Shown here: in pieces, positions 1 to 15,000 of the stretch
Numbering within the stretch: the stretch's first letter is position 1
How the letters are laid out: the number at the start of each line of letters is the position of its first letter
Made by a program: the position numbers and the translations under genes
Assembly: GCA_013365365.1 (NCBI GenBank)
Contig: JABVXU010000358.1
Location: forward strand, 1-56,856
Direction: 5' to 3'
Length of the DNA: 56,856 nt
Source: Cruorifilaria tuberocauda
Lineage: Eukaryota; Nematoda; Chromadorea; Rhabditida; Onchocercidae
The notes under the pieces: generated by a model
Seen by the model: the letters and a program-made list of their open reading frames with translations, nothing else
Databases searched by the model: none
What the model was told of the DNA's origin: nothing

Positions 1-88
1 ATACCCCATACCCTTCCCCTTCATATACCCCACACCCTTCCCCTTCATATACCCCATACCCTTCCCTTTCATATACCCCATACCTTTC
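1..88. repeat. 24-bp tandem minisatellite
   Basis: About 3.5 head-to-tail copies of a 24-bp unit (ATACCCCATACCC followed by TTCCCCTTCAT) run from the window edge. Copies differ by single bases. CT-rich sequence continues to about 180 without clear periodicity. The array is cut by the window edge, so its full size is unknown. Confidence 0.9.
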
Positions 89-120
89 TCCCTACCCTCA
101 TACCCCTTAAAGCTTCTTCT

Positions 121-1826
121 TTCCCACACTTTCTCCCTATCCTTCCTTCTTACCCTCCTACCTCCATTTTTCTTCATCGTCTGTTTATTGTTCTTTTTTG
201 ACGTGACAGTAGTATATGGTCGAAACGAACACATGAGGAGTGCCTTTAACCTCTTCCATTTCCCACACTCTCCTCACTCTATGATAACAAACATTTCTCA
301 CGTTAACAGTGAACGGTTCTTAACATTAACACGATATTTCGTAATCACTACCTTCATTTCGCTTTCATTCTTCTCATTTATCCTTTTATCGCTATAGGAG
401 GTGGTCGTGTTCAGTGAGTAGTGTGTGGAGAAAAAATGAGTTTATTCTTATAAATTTATTCGAAGTATAGTTTTCATTTTTAAATTTGAAATTAATTCTT
501 TCACTTAAACATTCAATATTAATTATGATTATAGTAAATCGTTAATTACGATTTACTTTTTTATACAGATTAATTATTTTATTTTTCTTTCGTCTTAATT
601 TTTGTTTACATAATAGTTGCAGATAACATTGATAGATTCTTATCGTACTGATTATCTTATATAACGGCATTTTTTTTTAATTTATTTTCGTTTTTTGCTC
701 TTCATCCAGTAATTGATTTAACTGAACTAAACAATTGTACGATTAAAATGTCCCCCAAATGATATCTATTGTTCATCTATTCATTATTATGTTTTTGCCA
801 TCAATAGTTAATAAAAATAGAGAAATGCCGTATTTAGGATAAATTACGGTTTTTTTTATCCTTTAGGAAAGGAAAGCCGGTATGTTAGAAATCATATGCA
901 AAATTCCAGTTTTATAACATAAAGTGAAAGATGAGAAATATGAAGTTTGGCATTATTGTTATTTTTATTTATTGGTTTAATTAATCTTTCAAAAAAAGGT
1001 AAAAATAACAAAGCTTTAAAAGAAAAAAGTGTAACCTTCAGATTTTGACCGTTACGTAGTTTTCACCTTTTGTCATCATTATTGTCAATGCAAAATCCAG
1101 TTGTAAAAAGACGAAAAAAAAAACTTTTTTTCTTTTCATTCCTTAACATTTTAATCGTTTCTCTTTCTTTTACGAAACTTCCATATCATTAATTTTAACT
1201 AAAATACGCAATCGTGTGATTAGATATAGCTTTATGATAATAATGATGAGGTTGACAATTGCATAAAAAAACTTTACCAATTTTTCGTTTTCAGCAGTAT
1301 GCGATGGGTTATGTGTAGCATTGTTAGTTTAATTTTATGATGTTATTATACTAGTGATAAATCTTTATATAATTTCGTTCCATAAGATTTCGTAATTTTT
1401 TTCTGACAATAGATTTTGATTATGTTTGGAACAATTACGTTAAGTTTGAGGAATGCTATTGAGCTGAATTCGGTTTTAAATACTATGTCGTTTTTTTCCT
1501 CTCTCGTATACCCATTGTTTTATAATTTACGCTTCATAATTCATAATTTCAAAAATTGTTCGGATTCAATTTTTTTTTTTGACTTCATAAATAATTTATA
1601 GCTCTGGTCTATTATTATTGGCGAGCAGAATTAAAAAGGACGACAAATGTTAGATTCATCGAATCAAGACGAATCCTGTGAAGTAAAAGTTTCATAAATA
1701 AAGATATCCTTAAAGCTTTCCTTTTTAATTGAAAAAGGTAATCCAATAAGGAATTTTTTCCATGGCTGCTCATATAGGATTGACTTTATTAAGGTAAATG
1801 ATGTAATGAGAGATGGTATATTGTAG
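121..1826. other. AT-rich region upstream of filamin
   Basis: There is no convincing coding sequence on either strand. The short open frames are low-complexity and lack splice-linked partners. The sequence just before the filamin start ends in TTGTAG, a good splice acceptor. The upstream regulatory region and any non-coding 5' exon of filamin would lie here, but I see no definite promoter element. Confidence 0.5.
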
Positions 1827-3016
1827 ATGATTGTGGAAGATCAACAACACTCAAAAAGGAGAATGATTCAACTGAATACTTTTACGCGATGGGTTAATGA
1901 AAAGTTGAAACCGGTGAATATCCAAATCACTGATTTGGTACGTTCTAATTTTGAAAAAAAAAAAGATAATTCGCTGATAGTTTCATACTACTAATCAGTC
2001 ACATTAATAGTTTTATGATGAGTAACTGTAAGTTATTGTATTGATATTAATATGTTTCATTTGGATATTATTAACGGTAACTAATGGATTAGAAAATGGA
2101 AATAATTGAATTATAAACGCCGTGAACTTTTCTTTTCCAATGATCTGTATGTGCGGTTGTTTCGATCATACAGCCATGTTATCATGAAAATCGTCTCCAA
2201 ATCATTTTTTGATAATGATTTGATGTAAAATGAACATCCGTGTTAGATGGAAGAAAAAGAAAAGATGTATTGATGATATATTAATTCTTTTATTTTACAA
2301 AATTTATCAAACCATTATCAATTCGTTCAGGAAACAGATTTTGAAGAAGGTTTAAAATTAATTCGTCTGGTGGAAATACTTTCTGGAAGATCTCTTGGTC
2401 GATACAGTAAAAAGGTCACTTTTCGCCACCAGAAATTAGAAAATATATCACTCGCGCTGAAATTTCTGGAAAATGAAGAGCATATTAAACTTGTTAATAT
2501 CGGTAATAATTTTATTTATAGTTTTAATTCAGGCAAGTGTTATGGTTCGTAATGTAATTTGGATTATTGAAGTTACTATGGAATAGTTATTTTTAGATAG
2601 TTCGGCAATAGCAGATCGTAATTTAAAGCTCATTTTGGGCCTTGTTTGGACGCTAATTTTACATTATTCGATCTCAAAGCAAGTCTGGGATGATGATACA
2701 GAAAAAACAACAATAGCTGAAGACGTGTCACCGAAAGCAAAACTTATGACTTGGCTCAAAGGAAAATTACCCTCTGGACTTCCTTTTACTAATTTCACAT
2801 CAGATTGGAATGATGGGATCCTACTTGGTGCTTTGGTTGGTAGTTTTCCTGTTAGATTTTGCACTGCGCCCTAAAATAGTTTTAGCAAGTTTCTTTCAGG
2901 TTGATTCTTGTGCACCTGATTTGGGAGTAGACTGGAGTAATTGGTTACCATCGCAAGCTTTAAACTCAACCCGTAGAGCAATGCATCTTGCCAAAGATTA
3001 TCTTGGCATTGAACTT
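1827..3016 (+). other. Filamin actin-binding domain (exons 1-4)
   Basis: Exons 1827-1937, 2331-2502, 2597-2835 and 2900-3016. CH1 begins QLNTFTRWVNEKLKPVN, close to the filamin/alpha-actinin signature NTFTRWxNEHL. CH1 ends and the linker starts at LILGLVWTLILHYSIS. CH2 contains TWLKGKLPSG and DSCAPDLGVDWSNW. Tandem CH1-CH2 is the F-actin binding module of the spectrin superfamily. The donors after 2835 and 3016 must be GTTGGT and GTTCGT, because only these keep the conserved reading frame. Confidence 0.95.
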
Positions 3017-6000
3017 GTTCGTTTTTAATTTGTTTTCATTACATGTTGGTCACTTTTCTTGCTTTTTTTTGTTGCATATGTTTTGAAAATATGTAATTTC
3101 ATTTTTCAGCTTATTGCACCGGAAGAACTGATCAGCCCAGCCGTTGATGAGAGGAGTGTGATGACATATCTTTCTCAATATCCTGGAGCAAAATATACAC
3201 CGCAATTGGGTCGGTTTCGTGACATTGATCTGATGCCAAAAGTTGGAGTTAATACGCAGTTTAATCTTGAGATGAAAGACTCAACAACGGTTCCGGAAAT
3301 AACCATTAGAGGACCGACGGGATCAGTAATACCATACACTGTTTGTCGATTTTCAGAGAGCATTTATAATTTCAGCTACCAACCGGAAACTGCTGGTGAA
3401 CATAAGGTAATCCTGTTATGTGTTAGATTCAAAATTTATTTAATGTTGGAAATCAAATACTTTTTTCGATGAAATCTTTATTTATTCAAAGCACATTTCA
3501 CTTTTCAGATTTGAATTTTCGAAATAAGAGATTTACAAGGATAGCTATCAGACACAAAAGGTTCGCTGACATACAGGCAGAAATAAACATCAAACCAAAT
3601 GACTTAGCGCAAAAAGTAACAACAAGCGAAAAATATCATTTAAGGCAATGTAGCCAGGACTAGCCATGAAGTCAGAATTAGAAGAAATCTCAAGGTCATT
3701 GAAACTAAAAACATGTAAACTTAAGAAAGAAGAGATGAAGAGGAAAAGATGAGGATCATCCTAAAAAAATGCGCCTTACTATGATTGCCATGACAATACA
3801 GCATAGACTTAGATCAGGCGAAATATTAAAAAGACGAATGGGTAACAATTGAAACTAATGAAGACCAAAGCAAAATAGAATAAATAGAGTAGGAGAATTT
3901 CCAAGTATTTTCACGAACACTGTGTCTATCTCAGTTCATCAGAACATATACTTACCTTGATAAGGTATTATCAAACTACTAATAACCATAGTCGCTGAAG
4001 CTGAAGAGTATATAATTTGTTTCCGATTTCAAATCCAAAGATAACTGCAGATCGTAGCAGTGATCCGTGAAAAAATGTCGGGTAATTTCACTCAGCTTAC
4101 AAGTTCCAAAATAGTAGCGATTGAGGGAGCTCGTTTGCTATATAGCAGGAACGTAGAGCTTGGCATGCCAGTGAAATTTAAGATAGAAAATGCTGGGGAC
4201 GATTCAATTGAGGTATGAAATATTTTTATGTAACTAGTCTGTAATCAGTCCGCGCATACAAATTAATGTATCAAAAGTTTTTCTCAACTAAAGGAAAGAG
4301 AGGGTAGAAATCATTTTTAGCGAATGCATGCTGAGTTTTTTTAAAAATACATCACAGAATTGAATATTTCCGAGATTTTATCGAATTATATCTATTTTTA
4401 GTAGTACGGCATAAGTTACTATCTGTTCAGAAGATAGTAGAATAATGCCGGTGTAAAATGCATTACAGGTTTTCGTGGTTCCCCCATATGAGAAAGGTTT
4501 CGTAGTACCAGTGACATCTGATGGTAATATCTTCAAAGGTCACTTTACGCCAAAACAAGAAGGTTTATATGAATTGAATGTTTTTCAAAAAGGGAATCGG
4601 ATTGCTGGTAGTCCATTCCCAGTTACAGTAACTGCACAAGGTAATTAATCATATTCACCGCTAATTTAAATTAAAGATTCGTCAAAAAGATAACCTAAAT
4701 AGAAGTATTTTTTAATTCATCCAATTAGTTTCTAGAAATGAATGGCCGTTTTAGTTTCAAATAGCTCGAATAAAACACAACAATATTTGGAGCGTAAGCA
4801 AGAATAATATTAGAATAAGATAATAGTTCTATTTTCAGCACAAATTGATGTTTGGGGCAGAGGACTCGAACCAGTTGGTATTCAAAGTGGTGAAGAAGTA
4901 GTTGTTTATGCTAGTGCAGATACTTTGTTGGGATTAGTGCATATGCGAGTTCGTGCTCTATGTAAGTCATATAATTGTCTGAAAATAGCCTTGACTATAG
5001 CTTGAAATAAGATCAGAAGTTCGCGTGATGATATGGAGAAAATTTGTGTTCTCGTTTCGACAATTTGAAGTATTCTAGTTACGCAGAATTACAAAGGACC
5101 GAGAGGTCTAATGCGGATTATGTATCCAAAGTGATGAAATAACTCTGACAGAGATTTAATAGTTCGAGATGTCGTTGATGGATATGAAATAAAATAGAAA
5201 AATAGAATTGCGTTAAATCAAGAAGAAAAAGTATCTTCGGAGAAGAGATTTATTTGGAAACAGTCATCCAATATAAGAATTTAAAAAACAAGGAACTTTC
5301 TGGGTTAGGGGTTATCATTAGAAATTAATAAAATTAATGTTGATATAAATATAAAACGAATTCTGTAGCTGGAAACGACATACCGGTGAGTGAAATGGTG
5401 AATGGAAATTTGAAAATTTTTAAATATCGGCCATATGAAATTGGAATATATGCTATCAGCATATTAATGGGTGAAAAACACATCGGCAGAAGCCCGTATA
5501 AGGTTTATTTTGGTCAAAATATTTTTAAAAATACAGTATATAATATGTATGTTTACATGAACATTTAGTATAGTATGAATTTACGAAGTAGGAAAGAAGC
5601 AATTTTGTGGGATTGCATATATAACTGAACAAAATATGATGCATAATGGGAAGTGGATTGGTATCATCCAAATTTAGTTGTATTATATGAATGGTATTTC
5701 AATTTAAGGTTAATTACACCTATGTGAAGATCCCCAACAGGTATATTATCAATGGTCACTACGAGTTTTTTCCTCCCATCGTTTTTCGTAATTTTATTTT
5801 ATAGAATTTATAGGTGAAATTGAGATTCTTATTTAAGGTAATGATATCACCAGCAAGTAATTCAAGAATACATGCATTTGGGCCAGGATTAGATGGTGGT
5901 GTTGCAAATTTGCCGAACATTTTTCTTATTGAAACAAATGGTGGTTGTTTCGAACAGATTGGTAGGTTTCGTGATGATCAGTTGTTTGATTAGAATGACA

Positions 6001-9000
6001 TCAACTGTACTGATTGATATTTATGTATTATTTATAGAAGTTACTGTTACTGGAAAGACAGTGTCATTAGAAGGCGCTTCCGAAAAACTGGATGTAGAAT
6101 TAATAGACAATAGGAATGGTACAGCTATTGCTCGATTTACTGTTAGTTTTTTTTTTTCGTCTTTTTTTGGTAAATCGGTGATTAAATTCGATAGTATTTA
6201 CTTAGTTTTTATTTCTAGTTAATCATTCCTATTTCTTTAAATTAGCAGTTATATTCGCAGTTGACAGGATTTATTCATACCAGTTAATAGCTACTAGCTT
6301 TTAATAAATAATTTGAACTAATATCTTTAACTGCAAAACTTTTAACTTTTCAAAAAAAATTCTAGCCTACTGTACCCGGGATTTACACGGTAAAAATATC
6401 TTATGCTGGTGAGCTTATCAAAGGTTCACCTTTCGTCTTACAAGTACAACCAGCTAACAGTAACCTAAAAGTTACTGATGTACGATTGTTTACATCAGAG
6501 CTGAGCGTTACACGAGGTCAAGATTTGACATTTTGGATAGAAATGCCCGATGCAAAAGGTATGTTTGGGTGAATTTAACCATGCTTATGAATGTTGGCAT
6601 ATTTTTAATTATCTTATTTCCTTGTACACCATAATGAATAATTTTTTTTTCTTTCCTTTAGTGCGTCTTAAACCATTAGTGAAAGCACTAGACGAAAGAT
6701 ACGAAGAAGTACCAATACAAGTAGTGGAAATTAAACCTGGATATTATGAATGTTGCTTTAATCCAAATGCACTTGGTCGATACTATTTCCTGCTATCAAT
6801 CGGCGGTGTAGCAATTCCAGGATCTCCATTCGTGGTTTCTTTTTAATTGAACTTTTACTTCATGTCATAACAAAGAATGGCTTTAATTTTTTTAGCAAAA
6901 CAATTATCATTCTTTGTTAGATTCTTATTTTTTATTTGTTTTTATTTTTCGTTTTTTTTGTAGATAAATTTTATTTGTTAATAATTTACTTGGTGTATGC
7001 AGGCAACGGTTCAAAAAGTAATTGATATGAGTAAAATTCGGATGTATGGTGCTGGTATTGGACCGGATATTCATGCTAATCAATTAGTAAGCTTTACCAT
7101 TGATTCAAAAAATGTTGGCAACATGAAAAAAATCCATTCACAATTAAATCATCAAAATGGAACATCGGTAAATGTTGCACTGGTCGATAATGGAGATGAA
7201 ACACTTACAGCAAGTTATATCGCTCCTGAGCCCGGTCTATACGAGGTAGTATTTATTGTTCAAAATTTTGAATAATTGTCAATTCACCTTTGATATACGT
7301 TCATCACTGCTATTATTCTTTATTCCAGTTGACATTATTTTATGAGGATATGGAATTAATGAAAATGAATATCAACGTCAAGCCAATTGATATTTCATCG
7401 ATTGCAATAAGTGGTCTGCATAATAATGGTTGGAAATCAAATTTACTTGCAAATTTACATTAGCTGTTTCCATAAATTTAAAGAATTCATAAATTCAATT
7501 ATTCCAGAGATTGTTACAATCGGACATCGAGAGAATATAGTTATTAATATTGGTGAACTAACACCGATGAAAAATGGTCTCGAAGTTATTGTGGAAGAGG
7601 CCAATGGATCTAAATATATGATTCCTTTTGAGCGTGATCATGATTCAGCCATTTTCAAAGGTTGTAATATTTCGTTGGAACTTTTTTATATTTAGCTAGA
7701 ACAGTCACTTTCATGAGAGTTTATGGCATCTTCAGGATTTTGGTTAGCAAAAAATGTTGGCGAGACAAATTTTGCTGTTTTCTTCGATGAAAAATTGATT
7801 TATGAATCGCAGATCGTCGTTCGACGAAAACAGGATGCAACGGTGTGCCGAGTTAACGGTGAAGGACTTAAACGAGCAATAGTCGGTGTGCCGGCAAATT
7901 TTCAAGTGGATATGAATGTACTGTTTATCGTACGATTTTTGCCGTTTACACTTATAAAAGTCTTTTCTTTTTCAAATTAAAATTCAGTTAAAAAGAGAAA
8001 TCAAAAGTGGTCTGTTACTAGTAGTAAGCCCAATTAAATTTAGGATGCTGGAAGAGGTAACATGAAAGTGGCAATCAAAGGACCATCAGAATCGAAAACA
8101 AACATCACCGACAATTCCAATGGTGTATGCACGGTGGAATATATTGCTCAAACTCCTGGATTATATGAAATTAGTATTTATTTTGGTGATAACGAAGAAG
8201 AAATTCCCGGTATATATATTTTGTTTTCAGTTTCTTTTTTCCTTCTTGATTTCATATTTTCTGTTGCCGTTCATTGTATTTCATTTTATTAATATTACTA
8301 AGTAATCTATTGAGTATTTTAGGTTCACCATTTACGGTAATGGTTGATTATGAACGTGATCCGTCGAAAATCTTAATAACAGGATATAGAGATGGTTTGG
8401 TACATGCCGGTGTGTCAACATCATTCTTGATTGATGCTACATGTACCGCTATGGAACCTGTCAATGTACGACTTCCTATTGGTTTTCAACAACCATCAAT
8501 TGAAGAAATTAAACCTCGTATGTATCGGGTAACATTCGTACCAAAAGGCGCGCCGGGAAAAATATTGCCGTTGGAAATTTTTTACGGTGGTCAGCTTCTT
8601 CGTGGAAGGTAATAAATAACTCGGCTTGTTTATATCTGATAATTTTCTTTCCCATTTCCGCTCCAACTTTTTTTCTTTCACTTATACAGTAATTCTTCGA
8701 CAAACTGTTATCTTTTAAAAAAAATTTTTCTCATCTAACAAAGTGCAAACAAGATTTGAATATTTTCATAGGCCATTGGATTTTATTATCAAACGAGAGG
8801 AATCGGAATTGGTAGTATTGAAAAATCATGCCGGTGTTCTACCGCGTAAAGTACAAGCTTCTCTTCGATATGGTGTCTTTATTGATGCAACCAAAGTTAA
8901 GAAAGTTGACAAACTAGAGGCTGAAATAAAAGTATGTTTTTTTCTTTCTAGAAGAAATAAAATGTAATCGTTAGATGCTGCTTAAAAAAACATTTCCGTT

Positions 9001-12000
9001 TTAAATATATTTAGGGTCCGGATAAGAAATTTCGAAAGTCATCGCTTACTGGAACGAATGATAAGGGCATATATTTATTGGAATTTGTTCCGGATATAGC
9101 TGGTTCATATGTGGTTACTATATATGATAAAGGAAGACCCTTACATTCAAGGCCTTATGAGTTCACTGCTGTTCCAGTTGGTTCCGCAAACAAATGTTAT
9201 TTGGAATGTAGGTTTTCTTATAATTTTAACTTTTTTGAAAATCTTTTTCTAGTAATTAGAAATATTACATCTCTTCACAATAGATTAGGTGAATAATTTT
9301 AAATTTCTGGCGTTAATCTCATATTTTGATTTCATCGTTGTATTTTGTTGATATTTCAGTGAGACCTCTTGATAAATTTTGGACTGTTGGAGAGTCAAAA
9401 ACATTCAGAGTAAATACGAATTATGCAGGAGAAGGTGCATTAAATATCATCTCAGATCGGGAGGATTTAGAAGTAAATATTGAGGAACAAAGTGATGACT
9501 GTTATTTAGTAACAGTTACTCCACATGGCGAAGGTTCGCATCGAATTTCATTGATGTACGGTGGTGTTAACATACCCAATGGAACAATCAGTTTTGAGGT
9601 TAGTAAGGCTTTATCTAGGTAAACTGAAATTGAATTTAATACCGTGAACCTGTTAATAATTATACTTTAATCAACTTTTCAGACAAGAACTCAAATTGAA
9701 TTAATATTTTAACGTATATAGGAAAATATTTTAAGTAGAAATAAGTTGTAGCATTCAAAAAGGAAATCAACTTCTATTTTTTTGAACACTTCAAGGAGGA
9801 TAGAACTTCATTTTTTTCAAAAATCTAACTATTTCATAATATTTGCACTTCCATTATTGCGCTTAACTGAGATTGTTTTCTTCTGAAGTGAAGAATATTC
9901 ACTAAAAAAAGGTGATATATCGAGCAGTTCTGATAAACGTTTAGTTTATTCCAATTAGAACAGCTGGTTTTTTTTGCAGTGATTGATAGCGTTATTTTCT
10001 GTCGCATTTTTAGACGCGAAAACTTAATGCCGATCTAAAGCAAGACTTAGAGCCATAGCTTTACATCAACTGAATTATACCTAGCGTTGTTTCCTTTAGC
10101 ACAAAAGTTAGATGATATTTCGACGAAAGTATTTCTCCACATATTTTAGGATAATTAGAGATTGTCACTAGCCATTTTCGGTCCTTTGGATCTTTCTGTA
10201 CTTTCTGTGCTATGCAGAAGAGAAAGAGATTCATTATTTATTAAATAAATCAGTCGTTCATTATGATTACATTAGGTATTCTTAATTATCAAACAGTGAT
10301 GAAAATCACTAACATTGTCTAGGAAAATAATGTTTTAGAGGAATGATATTTTTATTGTGAGGAACGGTTGAATAATTCAAATAAAATTTATTTGTTTTTC
10401 AATCGCGATTGAATGTTAAGAGCAGAAATTTATATTTGAAGCTGATTTTCTATATCTAACGCTCGTTAGTGTTATCATTTTATGGCTTACATTTTGGTAA
10501 ATTACGCTATTTTCGGAAAAAGAACGGGTTTTTTCTAAGCACTATAAGAATGTAATTATTAACAATAAAAAGATAAATAAAACTTTCAAAACTAACAGGA
10601 AAGCTTCTGTTCATATAAAATTCTCGATATCTCTCCCGTAAATCTTTATCTCCCTGTGTCTCTTTCAGTCTATAAATTGTTCCAAAAACATGTGATGTAG
10701 TGTAGTCTCAACTAATTTTTTAACTACTTTCAAGTAATCGATCTTGAGTAAAAGAAACAAAATGTTTTATCCTCCTCTTATCACCACTTTCTTCATCGGT
10801 TGTAAAATATGTCGTAACATATTAATACAATACATATGTTGGATCAATTCCTTTTCATTGAACTAGTAAATTGTTGCACTTGCGCTTACATAGATAGTTT
10901 TATTGAAATTTATTTTAGGTAACAATGATTCTTTTTTTTCTTCCAGTTTTCTTCCAACGATGCAGATTTTTAACTATTTTACTGGACTGGAGAAGAAAAA
11001 ATTTGCAGCTATCTTTCGAATATTCTTTCTTACATTTATTTTATGCAAACAATTATAAGTTTTTTCTTGAGAATTTACATAAACTTTCTGTCAGGATAAT
11101 ACTTTGATAACTGATCCTCTTAGACTTTCAACGCTGTCGTTTTTATATGTGATGAAGTTACTGTAGCTTGTAGTTTAAAAAATTTTGATGATCATGGTTT
11201 AACTTAATGAGATTATTATAGTTTTAAATTTTGGAAATTTTCTGGCTGTGATGAATTTCTTTACTGTGTCATTGCCACAATTTAAGAATTTCAAAAGTCA
11301 TAATTACAAATGTTTTTTTGAGGTAGAGGTAACAATGCATTCATAATCAAGAATGAAAGCATATTATGAAATGAACAACTGTTTTCTGAAAGCAGTTGCT
11401 GTTATTTGCAGTGCTATGTTGTAATGAAAATGATGTAACCAACTTAAAGCTTTTCAAATCTTCCCTATTTTTCATCTGTTTCTTTTCTACAACGAACTGC
11501 AATTGTGATTTGCCTGATAATCTCTCGTACTTTTCAGTGTGGACCAGCTGTTGCGGGTGAACCTGAAGTTGCATTGCTAGAGCAAGAGGTAGATTTGGAA
11601 GCGCGCTCTTGCGACGTTGAGCAACATTTGGCATTACAGAATTTTCGTTTCCCACTAAAACGTAACCAATATTTTGAAAGACTAAGTGTGTCAGTGAAAA
11701 TGCCATCCGGTAAAAAAGATGTTGCTCATATTAAGGTTAATTTTGTAAATTTAATACTATAAATGTCGAATTAGATTTTGCCCAAAATAAGTCTTAATTC
11801 AAGTTGCACTTGTAATAAAAATTTTCACCAATATAAAAATGATTGTTTAAGGAATCAGACAGCAGTAAGGAGAGAAATCCCAAACATTAAATTTTATTTC
11901 TTATAGGATAACCCCGATGGAAGTGTAACAGTGACATATCGACCGAAAGAGTGTGGCAATCATGTTCTATCTGTGCAGCATGATGGAGTTAATGTGATCG

Positions 12001-15000
12001 GAAGCCCAGTGTCGTTTCATGTTAGCAGTGCGGCAGAAGGGTACGTGACAGTATATGGTGCAGGTTTAACGCATGCGGTAGTTGGTGAACCAGCACCATT
12101 CACAGTTTGTGCCAAAGGTTCACCAGCTAAAGAATTGGCAGTTGCAGTTGAAGGAGTTGCAAAAGCAACAATTAAATGTCACGACAATAAGGTAGTATTT
12201 TAATTTCCACTCATTAACAAACGGATAAGGAATTCTTTGAAGTTTTGTTTAATTACCTCTTTTTTCTTGCAGGATGGTACGTGTTCAGTAGCGTGGGTAC
12301 CACCTGTCCCAGGTGAATATAAAATACATGTCAAACTTTCTGGTAACCCCGTAAAGGGTTCACCTTTTGTTGTCGTTGTGGCTGGTGAAGGTCAGAAACG
12401 TGCCCATTTATCAGTTGGGTCAACTTCAGAGGTTTTTTTATTCTTTCATATTTCCTACAAATATGCGCTGGAATCAATAATGTCACCATTTACTTCACTT
12501 ACAAAAGCTTTTTTAGGTGAAAGAATGGAACTTATACATTTAGTGTTGCTTGAGTATTCTTTATCTTCAAAATACTGTCGTCAGCAAAAGCTTATATTTT
12601 CCTTTTGCTGATCTGTTTATTTAGCTATAGGTTTATTGTCCTGCATTAAGGTCTCATTGAATATTGGGGATACGGAAATCAAAGGAATGTCAGCTTCAAT
12701 TAAAAGTCCAAGTGGCATTGAAGAACCATGTTTCATCCGTCAAATTGATTCGACTAATATTGGTATTAACAATTAATGATTCTTCATCATTCGTTTGACA
12801 TTTTTCGTTTTATATCCCTTGAATTTTGATGTAACATTTGCAGTAGTTTTCGGATTTGATCTGAAATTCTACAATAATAATTCTACATCATCTCAAATGG
12901 AGACTAGTCATCTGTGCATGATGTTTTTAGGTGTTTCATTTACTCCTCGTGAACAGGGTGAACATTTGGTCACTGTTAAAAAAAATGGTCAAGTTATACC
13001 GAAATCACCTTTCCGAGTTAAAGTTGATAGAAGCCAAGTAAGTCATTTCATTTTTCATTTACATTATAGATACGCATTTAGATAATCTCTAAATGGTATG
13101 AAACTAATGATTTTAGGTTGGAAATGCGTCGAAAGTTACTGTTAGTGGCAACGGTAAAGCAAACGCTATTTGTCAGCAATTCAATGATGTGGTAGTGGAT
13201 ACACGTAATGCAGGTTAATTAGAATTATTCTATCGACTGTATAGAAAGATGGTTTCATGTCAATAGTATTTAATTTGATTCCAGGTTATGGTGGTCTGTC
13301 CGTATCTGTTGAGGGCCCATCAAAAGCGGAATTAAAGTGTACTAAAGCAAAGGAAGGCTTGATTAATATCGCCTATAAACCAACAGAACCAGGAATTTAC
13401 ATTTTATCCATAAAATTTGCGGATGTACATGTAAAAGGTTAGCAGATGCTAGCAATTACTGTTGCTACTATCCTTTTTCTTTTTTAAGTCTTTTAATAAC
13501 GGAAAATTTTTCATATTTGCAGATAGCCCATTCACTGTTAACTGTACTGGTAAGGGATTAGGATCTGTGAAGAAAACTGCCAAGAAGGAGATGAATCAGG
13601 TAATGTTTGAATTTTGTGGAAGCATCGTCCAAATTGTAAACTGAATTAAAATACGCGTAACAAATTAATTTTCTTGATAATTTCTTGACAAATGATTTCT
13701 TAGTAATTACTCTAAAATCAAACATTAGGGAATAATTGTTTAAGGCGCCAATAGTACTACCCAATCAAGACGCTTCCTTATATCTGCAACTGGAGAATAC
13801 ATCTCCAATGGAAACAACAGCAAAAGTTATGGATCCTAACGGGAAAAGCTACGACATTGAAGTGCGTGATATTGGTGAAAATCTTTATCAGATCAGCTTC
13901 AAACCTGAAATGGATGGCCCGCACGCGGTTTCTGTTTTCAACAAGGGACAGCATGTTTTAGGTGAGCTAACATATATTCATTTGTTCATTATGTGAATTA
14001 ATCTTCCTCTAAAAGCATAAAACAAAATTATTTTGGAAAGTTATTTTCGATTTTCAGGGAGTCCGTTCCAGTATACTGTTGGGCATATCGCAGAAGGAGG
14101 AGCACATAAAGTACGGGTGGCAGGAGTTGGAATACTGCGAGGAGAAACGAACATAAAGCAATCGTTTAATGTTTACACCAGAGAAGCTGGACGAGGAGAA
14201 CTTCAAGTTATCATGGAAGGACCATCAGAAGCGGAATTGCAATTTCATGATCATAAGGTATGTATTGCGTGGGTTTGGAAATGTCATTTCCTATATTTTA
14301 ATTCTTCATAATGCGGTAATAAACCTTCCTTCAGCAGTTAAGTAATTTCGACCAATACAAACTTTTTTTTCATTATAATCATTTCTTCCGTAAGAGAAAG
14401 GCTATCACTACAGATGGAAAGTTTCATAAAATTCATTAAAATTTGCTAGTTACTCAGCGGATGAAACGGGACAGGTGCATCAAGTGAATCTATCTGATAT
14501 ATCGATAATGTCACTTTTTCAGGATGGAAATTGCCATTTTAATTACAAAGTTAGTAAACCGGGAGAATATCTAATAGGTGTCAAATTTAACAATGAACAT
14601 ATAACGGATTCGCCATTTAAAGTTAGAAATTATGTTTTTATAGTTTCAGATTATTTAATAATTTTTAATGCTAGGTATCTACGTAATACTTCCTGAACTA
14701 TTCTATGCTGAATTGAAAACTAGGTTTTTTTTAAAGGTATTCGTAGCTCCCGCAACAGGAGAAGCTCGCCGGCTTGAATTAGCGTCATTCCCAGATTCTG
14801 GATTGCCGGGTAAAGCATGTACTTTCACGGTACTTACGCATCGTGCAGCCGGTCACCTTGAAGCTAAAGTTCATACACCGAGTAATAAGATTGAAACAAT
14901 CGATATTGTTCCAATTGAAGAAGGTGAATCGTATGCTTTACGATTCATTCCTACAGAGGTAAACCTTGTTCTTTTCCGGCTTTAAATTTTTATTATTAAA

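Noticed and set aside
1..120. Telomeric repeat
   Set aside because: The unit is a 24-bp CT-rich sequence, not the nematode telomere hexamer TTAGGC.
3469..3663. Open frame directly downstream of filamin exon 5 as the next filamin exon
   Set aside because: Its acceptor would enter in the wrong phase relative to exon 5, and the translation lacks filamin features. Exon 6 at 4051 joins in phase and completes repeat 1.
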